Source: Streptococcus pseudopneumoniae (lineage in GTDB: Bacteria; Bacillota; Bacilli; Lactobacillales; Streptococcaceae). From it: 39,231 nucleotides of DNA. Both the position numbers and the translations under genes were made by a program. The notes beneath the pieces were generated by a model. That model was not told the origin of the DNA. It ran no database searches and saw only the letters and a list, made by a program, of their open reading frames with translations. This document shows, piece after piece, positions 1 to 8,048 of the stretch. The number at the start of each line of letters is the position of its first letter. The stretch's first letter is position 1. The DNA lies in contig NZ_JUPG01000036.1 in NCBI RefSeq assembly GCF_001074825.1, forward strand, positions 1-39,231, in the 5' to 3' direction.

Positions 1-170
1 TTCTTCTCGGACTACAGCTTCGCCTTCATGATCCGGTTCTTGCGTGCCTTTGGTTTCTAGTGGCTTAGTGTAGACTGGTAAGTCTTCGCGAACTGAGGCT
101 TCACCCTCATGACCAGGCTCTTGCGTGCCTTTGGTTTCCAATGGAAGTTTATACTCTGGTCGATCATTTG
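1..170 (-). repeat. 81-bp (27-aa) tandem repeats in zmpC
   Basis: On the minus strand the text reads as repeats containing ETKGTQEPGHEGEA; the copies around base 41 and base 122 are exactly 81 bp apart, and a copy continues off the left edge. Such Glu/Pro-rich repeats form the stalk after the membrane anchor in Zmp proteins. They lie after the premature stop, so they would be untranslated in this allele. Confidence 0.8.
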
Positions 171-1086
171 TCGTCGCCAATACTTCCTCTTCCGCACTCT
201 GCACCGTTGTAGCAGACACAGGATTTCCTTGTTCTGGCAATGTTGGTCGAACTACAGATTCTCCTTTGTGATCCGAATTCTGCTCAACTTGACTTGCGAG
301 TGAATCATTAGAAGATAGATTGTCTGCTACTATAGTAAGATAAGATTTTTCTGAAAGTCCATCATCCCCTGATGCTTCACCTTGTAAACTAACCTTCCCC
401 TGTCCTTAGTTCCATTCTAAATCAGCTGAATGAACTACATCTGATGTTTTTGTAGAGTTTGGTTGACTATCTCTTTGAGCAGAGTATTTCCCATCAACTG
501 TCCTTGAAATCTCTGTATTATCCTGTTTCTTAGTTTTGATATAACCAATATATTGATAACCTTCGATTTTCAGAGGCTCTGGCAAATGTTCCCCGACTCC
601 GATAGAAAGCTGACTATTATAGGCAGATAAAATTTGGCTGGTCAACCCAAAAGCACTGGCCGGCAACAATTGAACTCCCATGCTAGTCAAAAGCAGAAAA
701 TGAACAAGTCGTTTCTTTCCATTTTCCCTTTTAGAAACCAATAAAACTAACAAGCTCAATCCTGCAGTAAAAAGGAAAGTACCAACAGTTGGGTTAAAAC
801 CTGTATTCGGTAAAAACTGTTGAGATCTATAAACCAAGTAATAAGTATCATCTGATTCTTCAGCCAGTTGTGGAAGGGCCTCTACCAGCAAGGATTTTTC
901 CTCGTCTGTCAATTCACCCTCGGTCATATACTTATAATGAATTGGACTTTCCATATTATCGGCTGATACCGATTGAATCCCTTGACTCATCAAAAAGAAA
1001 CTAGATACAGTAACTGATACCAATCCCACTGACAACTTTCTCATCGAGAAACTCTGGCGTTTCTCACCAATGCTTTTTCGGCTCAT
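1..1086 (-). pseudogene. zmpC: ZmpC-type zinc metalloprotease, 5' part, interrupted by an in-frame stop
   Basis: The gene starts at ATG 1086 behind GAGGTTAAT and runs off the left edge. Residues 15-35 form a YSIRK-like signal (FSMRKLSVGLVSVTVSSFF). An LPNTG sorting motif lies unusually near the N-terminus (residues 92-96), followed by two hydrophobic segments; this is the architecture of pneumococcal Zmp/IgA1-protease proteins, which are anchored at the N-terminal side and carry the zinc protease domain far downstream. The frame ends at TAA 406-408 after 226 codons (...DLEWN*). In the same frame it then stays open to base 1 (GQGKVSLQGEASGDDG..., then 27-aa repeats), so one nonsense codon separates the two parts. 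From memory, intact ZmpC has Gln here, so CAA>TAA is likely. The catalytic region is outside the window. Without readthrough no protease would be made, only a short anchored stub. The symbol rests on remembered N-terminal similarity and on position beyond galM and the choline-binding gene. Confidence 0.8.
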
Positions 1087-1551
1087 ATTAACCTCGCTTT
1101 TTCTATACTCTTTATATCAATCTATATTTTGTAGCATAAAAGTATAAACATAAAAAATAATATAGTATGGAATTTTCTGAGTACTTTTCAATAATTACTT
1201 ATCATTATACAATAAATCGATAGAAATTTCTATTGAAATATACTTAAAAATATACTGCAATTTTATAGAAGAATACAGTGAACTGCAACAATGGAAAACG
1301 GAAACAAAATCTAAACAAATAAGTGAGGAGTTTCAAACTAATTACAGTATTTTTTAATTAGATTACCGATTATGCTTTTAATATACTATAAAATATTAGT
1401 TCATAATAGAAAATTCTGAGATTGAAGCAACAAAGAGTCCAGTCTTTATAAACCAAAAGAGGTCAATGTTCGCCATCAACCTCTTTCTGATAGTTTATTC
1501 TTTTTGGGATAAGTAAGATGAATACTTTACCTATGACTTGCTATTTTCAGC
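1087..1551. other. AT-rich intergenic region between zmpC and the choline-binding gene
   Basis: No credible coding frame is seen. The region holds the zmpC leader and promoter area: on the minus strand an extended -10-like TGATATAAA lies roughly 30-40 bases upstream of the ATG, with no good -35. It also holds the terminator hairpin of the upstream choline-binding gene (1456-1486). Confidence 0.5.
1456..1486 (-). terminator. Hairpin terminator after the choline-binding protein gene
   Basis: An 8-bp perfect stem (AAAGAGGT/ACCTCTTT) with a 15-base loop region that can pair further, followed on the minus strand by a short T run (TTTT). It lies about 65 bases past the natural stop of the choline-binding gene. 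Confidence 0.65.
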
Positions 1552-2758
1552 CTAGTTTACCCATTCACCATTACCATTTACATAGTAACCATCTGGTGTT
1601 GTTGTGTTCACAGCCAAAGCTCCTGAACCATATGCATAGTACCAATATTGACCAACTTTAAACCAACCTGTCTTCATGATACCTGATTGATCAAGATAAT
1701 ACCAAGTACCATTTTCCTTATACCAGCCTGTCTTCATAGCTCCTGAGCCATCAAAGTAGAACCATCTGCTACCATCTGCTACCATCTGTTCCCCAGCCTG
1801 TAAACATCGCACCTGAATTATCAAGGAAATACCATGTTCCATCAACTTCTACAAATCCAGTCTGCATGACACCTAAATCATTCAAGTAGTACCATTTACC
1901 ACCTGTTTTCACCCAGCCTGTCTTCACATCACCAGACTCATAAAAATACCATTTACCATTAGATTGCACCCAGCCAGACTGACTAGATGTAGATGTTCTA
2001 AAATCTTTCAACGATTTTTCTACAACTGTAGCTTTACTTTTAACTGTTGAAAGATTTGATGCGGTCACTTCTGTATATTGAATAGCAGAACCATAGCCAC
2101 CAGCCAATTCTTCTGAAGATGCATCATCACCTAAAGCTAGAGAAATCGTTGCTACTTGCTGAGAGCTGGCTGCGTTTTTAAAGGCTGCGAGACCCACATA
2201 GGTAAATTTAGAATTGATCAAAACCTCATAATAACCTGTAAATTCTTTAGAGGTTCCAGCCTTCTTTTTCGCTACATAATTCGCCTTCTCAGCATGCCAG
2301 TTTTCAATTGCTTTTAGAAAACCTTCATAGTTCACATCTAAAGCTTCTCCTCTTATACTATTACTAGATGGAAAAGCAGTCCAGATTTCTTTCGTAGAAA
2401 GACGCTCAGGTTTTAAAGCTACTGACACCTCAGTAGCTCGTACAAAAGCAGTTTTCTCAAGATCAGTAGACCATTTAATAGGGACATACTTATCTACCAA
2501 ACCTTCATCAGCTGCTTCCTTACGAATCTTATTGATTGCATCCAAAATAGATTGTTTGTTTGGAGTCAAAAATTCTCCCTTGATTCCGATCAAAACGTTG
2601 CCACTAGAAGGTTTTAGCACCTCTGAGGTCAATACATTTTCATTTTTACCATTAATAGATTGTGTTGCCACCAATCTGTTATTCGCAAAAACATCAGTTG
2701 TCAAAACTGCTCCAGCCAAGGTCAAGGCCAAGGCACTAGCAAATACAATTTTCTTCAT
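1552..2758 (-). pseudogene. Secreted CAP-domain choline-binding protein, frameshifted
   Basis: ATG 2758 follows AAAAGGAGAAAAAG. Residues 1-26 are a signal peptide (MKKIVFASALALTLAGAVLTTDVFA). Residues ~65-240 look like a CAP/SCP-type domain (LDAINKIRKEAADEGL, WSTDLEKTAFVRATE, GEALDVNYEGFLKAIENWHAEKANY). Choline-binding repeats begin at ~255 (GWVQSNGKWYFYESGDVKTGW and so on). The frame stops at 1769-1771 (...GTDGSRW*), but the repeats continue in another frame to 1552, ending in the usual ...GYYVNGNGEWVN. Removing one copy of a 10-bp tandem duplication at 1761-1780 restores GSRWFYFDGSGAMKTGW and a 398-aa protein. The present 329-aa product keeps the CAP domain and about three repeats, so it may still attach to teichoic acid choline, but more weakly. 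It sits where I remember cbpI upstream of galM, but I do not assign that name. Confidence 0.85.
1761..1788. repeat. 10-bp tandem duplication (accatctgct x2 plus a partial third)
   Basis: accatctgct occurs at 1761-1770 and 1771-1780 and is followed by accatctg at 1781-1788. The repeat lies inside the choline-binding repeats and shifts the frame. Loss of one unit restores the reading frame exactly. Confidence 0.95.
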
Positions 2759-2806
2759 CTTTTTCTCCTTTTATCCTTTAGATAGGACAGGTATTTTCAA
2801 TATTAA

Positions 2807-2836
2807 ATTATATCATATTTCCCTATTCTTTGTCCG
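2807..2836 (-). promoter_or_regulatory. Promoter of the choline-binding protein gene
   Basis: The minus strand shows an extended -10 TGATATAAT (2815-2807) and, with an 18-bp spacer, the hexamer CGGACA (2836-2831), which matches four of six bases of TTGACA. It lies about 50 bases upstream of the ATG. Confidence 0.65.
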
Positions 2837-2894
2837 TTTCTACTAATGTCATGAGGCAAATGATATTCCCCCCGAAAAGTATAAACTTTATCCT

Positions 2895-3932
2895 TTATTT
2901 CACAACAAGCTCATAACGTGTCTTACTAGTGAAGGTTTGACCGGCTTTGAGAATGACTTGGTCTTTGAGAACACTGTGGATGGCATCTGGTAAAGCTTGC
3001 GCTTCAAGGGCAATTCCATTGTGCTGTACCATTGGCTGACCTCCTATGATGACACTTTCATCCACAAAGTTTGCTGTGTAGACCACAAAGCAAGGAGCCT
3101 CTGTCTTGAAAAGTAGAAAGCGGCCTGAGTTTTGGTCATAAAGGAAACCAGCATTGTCATGACCTGTAGGAAGAGCAAATGGATGATCCAAACCAGATAC
3201 AAGCTGGATTTGCTCATCTTCTTCTGCAAAGATATCCTTCAACAAAGCACCATTGTAGATGTGTTTAACCACATCACGATTGGCATCTGGAGTTTTGGCA
3301 GGAACACCGTCGGGAGCGATTGGGTAAATACCCTCTGTGTTTAGTTGGAAGACATGACGGTCAATTGTCTGCGTGAAATCACCAGACAAGTTGAAATAGC
3401 TGTGGTTGGTTGGATTGACCAGCGTATCCTGATCTGTCGTCACCTTGTAGCTAATTTCATAGGAACCAGTTTCTTCCAAGTGGTAACTGATCCAAATCTT
3501 GAGATTACCAGGAAATCCTCCTGTGCCATCTGTACGCTCTGTGTAGAGGGTCAAGCCATGGTCGCTCACTTCAACTAGTTCAAACAAGCTAGAATCCCAA
3601 CCAGTTGAACCACTGTGATTACAGTTGCTAGCATTATTAACCTCAAGGTCATAGGTCTTACCATTGAGCTCAAATGTCGCACCTGCAATACGGCCTGCCA
3701 CAGGACCTACGCTAGCTCCATGCTTAGGACTATTGCCTACATAGCTATCAAAGTCATCAAATCCCAAGATTACATTGGCAAAATTTCCATCTTTGTCAGG
3801 CGTGACATAGCGCAAGATGGTCGCACCATAAGTCATAACCTCAAGCTGGTAGCCACCGTCTGTCTCAAAGCGATAGGCCAAGACATCCTTGCCCTCAACA
3901 TTTCCAAATACACGCTCTGTATATGCTTTCAT
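2895..3932 (-). CDS. galM: Aldose 1-epimerase (mutarotase)
   Basis: This 345-aa cytoplasmic enzyme interconverts the alpha and beta anomers of galactose or related aldoses, feeding sugar from beta-galactosidase into metabolism. The family features are visible: the His motif NPTNHSYFNLSG near residue 178, the substrate loop NNASNCNHSGSTGWDS near residue 100, and the C-terminal catalytic Glu in GIALEAQALPD. The length is normal. The start at 3932 is supported by AAGGAGAAC eight or so bases upstream. It is the last gene of the bgaC-PTS-agaS run, separated from agaS by about 115 bases with a hairpin, so its expression may be partly uncoupled. Its role with BgaC-released galactose is inferred from context. 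Confidence 0.92.
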   Translation of the reverse strand: MKAYTERVFGNVEGKDVLAYRFETDGGYQLEVMTYGATILRYVTPDKDGNFANVILGFDDFDSYVGNSPKHGASVGPVAGRIAGATFELNGKTYDLEVNNASNCNHSGSTGWDSSLFELVEVSDHGLTLYTERTDGTGGFPGNLKIWISYHLEETGSYEISYKVTTDQDTLVNPTNHSYFNLSGDFTQTIDRHVFQLNTEGIYPIAPDGVPAKTPDANRDVVKHIYNGALLKDIFAEEDEQIQLVSGLDHPFALPTGHDNAGFLYDQNSGRFLLFKTEAPCFVVYTANFVDESVIIGGQPMVQHNGIALEAQALPDAIHSVLKDQVILKAGQTFTSKTRYELVVK

Positions 3933-3966
3933 TCTGTTCTCCTTTTACTATTTCTCTCAAGCAAAC

Positions 3967-4000
3967 AAACCATAGAAAGCCTACTGACAATCTATGGTTT
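3967..4000 (-). terminator. Hairpin between agaS and galM
   Basis: A perfect 10-bp inverted repeat AAACCATAGA/TCTATGGTTT with a 14-base loop, followed on the minus strand by GTTTGTTTGC. The T run is interrupted, so it may be a partial terminator or an RNA-end stabiliser that lowers galM expression relative to agaS. Confidence 0.5.
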
Positions 4001-4046
4001 ATCTGATGATTTACAAATCCTCTTTCAAGAATTCATAAACACTGTC

Positions 4047-5213
4047 TTACTTTTGATATTCGTGGATGATAACACCTTGTACCACACGGTTTACTGTACC
4101 TGTAGGAGACGGTGTATCTGGTTTATTTTCTACCTTGAGTGAAGTCAATAGGGCAAAGAGTTGAGCATAAACGATGTAAGGGAAGACACGGTAAATATCA
4201 TTCAAGACACCGCCACAACCAAGGGCAACTTCTTTGACATTTTCAAGACCAAAGGCTTGATCACTCAAAAGCACAACACAACGAGCAATCTGGTCACCCG
4301 CAACTTCACGAACCAAGTCCAAGTCGTACTTGCGAGTGTAGTCTGTTGTTGTACCAAAGACCAAAACAACTGTATCTTCGTTGATAAGAGATTTTGGACC
4401 GTGACGGAAGCCGACTGGACTTTCATACATGGTCGCAACTTGACCAGCTGTCAATTCCAAAATCTTGAGCTGAGCTTCATGAGCAAGACCGAAGAAAGGA
4501 CCAGCGCCTAGATAAATGACGCGGTTAAAATCTAGGTCGACAAGCTCTTTAACATCTTCTGCCTTGTCTAGAATTTTACGGGCAAGACTAGATATAACTT
4601 CAAAACGTTCAGCTTTCACAGCAAATTCTGTAGGATCAAAGACCAAGAGAGCTGTTAACATCATAGACGTAAAGCTAGAAGTCATGGCAAAGCCAGCATC
4701 ATTAGAAGCAGCTGGTTGCAAAAGCAAGAGATTACGGTCATCTCCATGAGCTTGAAGAGCCAATTTACCATCTGCCGCACAAGTAATCGTCACTTGATAA
4801 AGCTCATCCACCAAGGCTTTTGCCAAATCAACAGTCGCCACACTTTCAGGCGAGTTCCCACTACGAGCAAAAGATACAAGGACAGTCGCCACATCTTTTT
4901 TCAAGTAAGTTTCTGGATTGGCAACGATATCTGTTGTCGCAATAGCATTGAAATTCCATTTGCGTTCGTCATAAACTTCCTTAAAGTAAGGTGCCAAGGT
5001 ATCTCCCACATAAGCAGAAGTCCCAGCACCTGTCAAGATAACCTTGATATAGTCATGTTTATCAGCAATTCCTTGTAGGAAGGCTGCAATTTCTTCACGC
5101 TTTGCTTGATAAGATTCAAAAGCTTCTTTCCATACATCAGGCTGTTGGTAGATTTCACGTGTAGTGATTTCTGCACCCAACTCGAGTAAGTCTTCTTTTG
5201 TATAATGTAGCAT
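4047..5213 (-). CDS. agaS: SIS-domain sugar-phosphate isomerase/deaminase AgaS
   Basis: A 388-aa cytoplasmic protein with two SIS (phosphosugar isomerase) domains, at residues ~50-200 and ~215-370. The first holds the phosphosugar loop VILTGAGTSAYVGDTLAPYF and VLVSFARSGNSPES. The second holds YLGAGPFFGLAHEAQLKILELTAGQ and SPVGFRHGPKSL. AgaS proteins convert galactosamine-6-phosphate to tagatose-6-phosphate with loss of ammonia. Here that would process the GalNAc/galactosamine moiety arriving through the adjacent PTS. ATG 5213 follows GAGGAACTCA. It is downstream of EIIA in the same direction, but a 210-base gap holds a strong hairpin and a direct repeat, so a processing or attenuation point is possible. 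Confidence 0.9.
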   Translation of the reverse strand: MLHYTKEDLLELGAEITTREIYQQPDVWKEAFESYQAKREEIAAFLQGIADKHDYIKVILTGAGTSAYVGDTLAPYFKEVYDERKWNFNAIATTDIVANPETYLKKDVATVLVSFARSGNSPESVATVDLAKALVDELYQVTITCAADGKLALQAHGDDRNLLLLQPAASNDAGFAMTSSFTSMMLTALLVFDPTEFAVKAERFEVISSLARKILDKAEDVKELVDLDFNRVIYLGAGPFFGLAHEAQLKILELTAGQVATMYESPVGFRHGPKSLINEDTVVLVFGTTTDYTRKYDLDLVREVAGDQIARCVVLLSDQAFGLENVKEVALGCGGVLNDIYRVFPYIVYAQLFALLTSLKVENKPDTPSPTGTVNRVVQGVIIHEYQK

Positions 5214-5237
5214 TGAGTTCCTCTTTTTCTATTAAAG

Positions 5238-5266
5238 ATGGGAATGGGAGTAAGCCCCATTCCCAT
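5238..5266 (-). terminator. Strong hairpin in the agaS leader
   Basis: A perfect 11-bp stem ATGGGAATGGG/CCCATTCCCAT with a 7-base loop, about 25 bases upstream of agaS and immediately before its ribosome site. On the minus strand only CTTT follows, so it is a poor classical terminator; it may be a partial terminator or an intercistronic stabiliser. Confidence 0.5.
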
Positions 5267-5292
5267 GTATATTCTATATAAAATGTTCTAAC

Positions 5293-5428
5293 GATTTTCA
5301 CGTTGTCACATCTTATTGAATCGAGTTCCAACTAAAATCTTTGGGAAAAAGACCGATTATCGTCGGAGCATCGCTCCATCCTCCTATCACCTATTTTCCC
5401 TGTGATTTTCACGTTGTCACATCTTATT
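5293..5428. repeat. 25-bp direct repeat at the EIIA stop codon and downstream
   Basis: A 25-bp sequence containing gattttcacgttgtcacatc is present at 5293-5317 and again at 5404-5428, spaced 111 bp. The second copy overlaps the EIIA stop codon. The first lies in the EIIA-agaS gap. Between them is a small GGAGC/GCTCC hairpin (5365-5377). Confidence 0.9.
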
Positions 5429-5828
5429 CATCTTCGTCATCATCGAAGCCCGCTAACAGGTCATTGACTTTCACGATGCTTTCTGCAGCACGGCTCTTAT
5501 AGTCCGCATCTGCGCCTGTAAGACTCGCATTGATAAATTCAATCACCATTGGAAGATTCATCCCTGCGTAAAGGTCAATATCACGACCTTCCATAATCAA
5601 ACGACTTACCACGTTACATGGTGTTCCACCGAGAAGATCCGCAAAGACTAGGAAATCATCCAATCCTTCAATAGCAGCTTCAAATTTTGCAGTAAATTCT
5701 TCTGGGCCATCTTCTGGAAGAAGAGCCACTGCATGAATATTGTCTTGTGGACCCATGATCATTTCTGTGCTACCTTTAAGCTCTTCACAGAAACGACCAT
5801 GACTCACCAAAATTAATGATTTAGCCAT
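5424..5828 (-). CDS. Mannose-class PTS EIIA component
   Basis: A 134-aa cytoplasmic phosphocarrier of the PTS EIIA-man fold. It accepts phosphate from HPr on His10 in the N-terminal motif LILVSHGRF and passes it to EIIB. The FADLLGGTPCNV motif near residue 63 is also characteristic. It is a stand-alone domain of normal length with an acidic tail (FDDDEDE). It is the last of the four PTS genes (EIIB, EIIC, EIID, EIIA), four bases after EIID, in the bgaC operon, so the imported sugar is probably galacto-N-biose or a related galactosamine-containing sugar. That substrate is known for the pneumococcal homologue only from memory. Confidence 0.92.
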   Translation of the reverse strand: MAKSLILVSHGRFCEELKGSTEMIMGPQDNIHAVALLPEDGPEEFTAKFEAAIEGLDDFLVFADLLGGTPCNVVSRLIMEGRDIDLYAGMNLPMVIEFINASLTGADADYKSRAAESIVKVNDLLAGFDDDEDE

Positions 5829-5831
5829 AAA

Positions 5832-6653
5832 TTATGCGCCCATTCCAAGTACAAATTTACCAAAGGCAGATAGAGCCAAGGCAAGTGCGATAATAATACC
5901 GATAGCTTTAGTAGAGTTCATACCTTTCTTACCAAGCAACCAGAAGATAAAGGCAGTAAAGATTGCTGGAAGCAAGCGTGGGAAGATTGAGTTCAAGATG
6001 TCTTGGAAGTCAATCATTTTCTCACCGATTGCCCATTTGTAAGAAATTTCAAAGTTGATCATTGTTGCTACAAGAGCACCCATCATGAAGACACCAAGTA
6101 CAGATGCAGCGTCAATCAAAGCTGTCAAAGTACTTTGCATGTTGTTGATAAGGTTAACCCCTTCTTTGTAGGCAAATTCCAACTGTTTCCAGCGGAAGAT
6201 GTCATACGCTACTGCAACTGCGATCCAAAGGAAGATACCCCATGGTTGGCCAGCAATAGCCATAGTTGCTGCGATTGACCCCATGATAGCAGGTACAAGG
6301 GAACCAAAGATTGTATCTCCAAGAGGAGCGAATGGTCCCATCAAACCTGTCTTGATACCGTTAACGGCATCTTTTGAACCCACACCATCTTTTTCTTCCA
6401 TGGCAAGGTCAAAACCAGCGATAATGGTATGGAAGAATGGTGAAGTATTGAAGAATTGAGTATGAACTTTCATCATTTCTTTCAATTCAGGAGTTCCATC
6501 CCCATACATTTTACGCAATTGAGGCAAAATCATGTAAAGGTAACCAGAAGCTTGCATACGTTCGTAGTTCCAACCTAATTGGAAAGTAAACAAGCTACGT
6601 TTGTTGATTTGATTAAAATCTTCTTTTGTAAGTTTGTAATTAGAATTCGTCAT
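5832..6653 (-). CDS. Mannose-class PTS EIID membrane component
   Basis: A 273-aa member of the EIID-man family, which together with EIIC forms the sugar channel. Family features visible: TKEDFNQINKRSLFTFQLGWNYERMQASGYLYMILPQLRKMYGD at the N-terminus, then a substrate-facing region GVGSKDAVNGIKTGLMGPFAPLGDTIFGS, and C-terminal hydrophobic segments (ILNSIFPRLLPAIFTAFIFWLL and IGIIIALALALSAFG). I chose ATG 6653 rather than the in-frame GTG 6668: GTGGGGAAAT lies just upstream and it gives the usual MTNSNYKLTKED start. It overlaps the end of EIIC by 14 bases, which indicates translational coupling. Confidence 0.92.
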   Translation of the reverse strand: MTNSNYKLTKEDFNQINKRSLFTFQLGWNYERMQASGYLYMILPQLRKMYGDGTPELKEMMKVHTQFFNTSPFFHTIIAGFDLAMEEKDGVGSKDAVNGIKTGLMGPFAPLGDTIFGSLVPAIMGSIAATMAIAGQPWGIFLWIAVAVAYDIFRWKQLEFAYKEGVNLINNMQSTLTALIDAASVLGVFMMGALVATMINFEISYKWAIGEKMIDFQDILNSIFPRLLPAIFTAFIFWLLGKKGMNSTKAIGIIIALALALSAFGKFVLGMGA

Positions 6654-7545
6654 CTTCGATTTCCCCACTTTCTGATGGTGTAGAAGGTGCTGCTACAGCT
6701 ACTTTTTGGCTATTTTTGAAGTGAAGCACTGCAAGGAAGATACCTACGATAGAGATACCGATCATAGACAAACCTTTGAAGTTGTTCACGAAACCAATTT
6801 TTTCAGCAACATCTTTCGGTAGAGTACCTACGATACCAGCAACAGCGCCACCAAGACCTGTTACATATGAGTAAAGAACAGTCAACATAGCTGTCAAACC
6901 AAATCCCATTGCAAGGTAGTGAAGGTTACGTTTAACTGGAAGGTAACGAAGCAAGATTGCAAATCCAAGACCTGGAAGCATACGTCCTGCGAGTGTCAAA
7001 CCATCTGCAACCCATTTGTATGCTTCAACAAAGTCTACGACTGATTGTACAAAGGCACCACCAAAGGCAAGGGCAAAGAAGACTGGAAGGGCACGAGATA
7101 GAGCCCAAGGAATCGCACCAAGTAGGTAGTTGCGTTCAATACCTTTATAGTCAAAGCGTTCGATTGCAGCATCCACACGGTGAGCGAAGAAGGTAGTAGT
7201 CATACGTCCAAGAACGTCGAAGTAAGTCAAGAGAGCTGCTACTGGCACAGCGATTGTTGTAATCGCAAGTGCTGTATCAATTCCTTGTGAAACAGAGAAG
7301 GCTGTCGCAAGAACCGCACCAGAAGTTGCGTCAATACGAGAAGCACCACCGAAGGTACCAACCCCAAGAACGAACAGTTGCAAGTTACCACCGATAAGTA
7401 GACCAGTAGTCACATCTCCCATAATTAAACCAGTAATGAAACCAGCAAATACAGGGGAACCTGCAGATGAAACGATCGTCAACTCATCACAGATTTGATA
7501 AGCTGAGTACAAAGTGAGAAGTAAAATTTGCCACCATTGTATCAT
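6640..7545 (-). CDS. Mannose-class PTS EIIC membrane component
   Basis: A 301-aa polytopic protein of the EIIC sorbose/mannose family, predicted to cross the membrane several times. Typical features are GSPVFAGFITGLIMGDVTTGLLIGGNLQLFVLGVGTFGGASRIDATSGAVLATAF in the N-terminal third and the later GRMLPGLGFAILLRYLP. It is the substrate-selective permease partner of EIID. ATG 7545 has an excellent ribosome site (TAGGAGGTC). The last residues (SGEIEDDEF) overlap the start of EIID. It lies between EIIB and EIID in the bgaC operon. Confidence 0.92.
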   Translation of the reverse strand: MIQWWQILLLTLYSAYQICDELTIVSSAGSPVFAGFITGLIMGDVTTGLLIGGNLQLFVLGVGTFGGASRIDATSGAVLATAFSVSQGIDTALAITTIAVPVAALLTYFDVLGRMTTTFFAHRVDAAIERFDYKGIERNYLLGAIPWALSRALPVFFALAFGGAFVQSVVDFVEAYKWVADGLTLAGRMLPGLGFAILLRYLPVKRNLHYLAMGFGLTAMLTVLYSYVTGLGGAVAGIVGTLPKDVAEKIGFVNNFKGLSMIGISIVGIFLAVLHFKNSQKVAVAAPSTPSESGEIEDDEF

Positions 7546-7571
7546 AACAATGACCTCCTAAAAATTTTTTC

Positions 7572-8048
7572 CTATTTTAATAAGCTCAAAAAGTCTGAAA
7601 CTGGATCATTTGGAACCATTTGAGCAGTAAGTTTAACACCTTTTTCTGCCAGTTTGTGGAAATCTTCCACATCCTTGTCTACTACATTGATAGAACGTGT
7701 GATGGCGCGAGTTTCTGGTGTTTGAGACATATTCCCAACATTAAGGGTTTCAAGTGGTACACCTGCTTCTACCAAACCAAGGAAGCGGTCTGGTTTACGA
7801 GCCACGATAAAGAGACGTTGGCTATCATATTTACCAGCAAGAATATTGGCTGCCGCTTTCTCAATTGGCAAAATACTCAATTTCACACCTGGTGGTGTCG
7901 CAAGTTTCAAACCACTCTTTTCAACGTCGTTGTTGACAACTTCGTCATCTACAACCATAATACGTGAAACATTTAGTTTTCCAGCCCATAGATTGGCTAC
8001 TTGTCCGTGGATCAGACGTCCATCGATACGGCATCCTACAATTGTCAT
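7572..8048 (-). CDS. Mannose-class PTS EIIB component
   Basis: A 158-aa cytoplasmic EIIB-man/sorbose domain. The phosphorylated histidine is in RIDGRLIHGQVANLW near the N-terminus (His14), and the conserved IMVVDDEV and LATPPGVKLSI segments follow. It transfers phosphate from EIIA to the sugar entering through EIIC/EIID. The ATG is behind AAAGGGGGAAAA and overlaps the bgaC stop codon by four bases (ATGA), so the enzyme and transporter are translationally coupled. Confidence 0.93.
   Translation of the reverse strand: MTIVGCRIDGRLIHGQVANLWAGKLNVSRIMVVDDEVVNNDVEKSGLKLATPPGVKLSILPIEKAAANILAGKYDSQRLFIVARKPDRFLGLVEAGVPLETLNVGNMSQTPETRAITRSINVVDKDVEDFHKLAEKGVKLTAQMVPNDPVSDFLSLLK

Noticed and set aside
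400-410. Programmed readthrough or recoding of the zmpC stop
   Set aside because: TAA is the least permissive stop, and no recoding structure is visible; a point mutation is simpler.
3132-4142. Plus-strand frames opposite galM and agaS (up to 175 codons)
   Set aside because: No ribosome site or recognisable protein; they run through well-conserved enzyme genes in antisense.
5341-5400. Rho-independent terminator of EIIA (CCGA...TCGG plus T run)
   Set aside because: The stem is only four or five base pairs with poor alternatives; too weak to list as a terminator.
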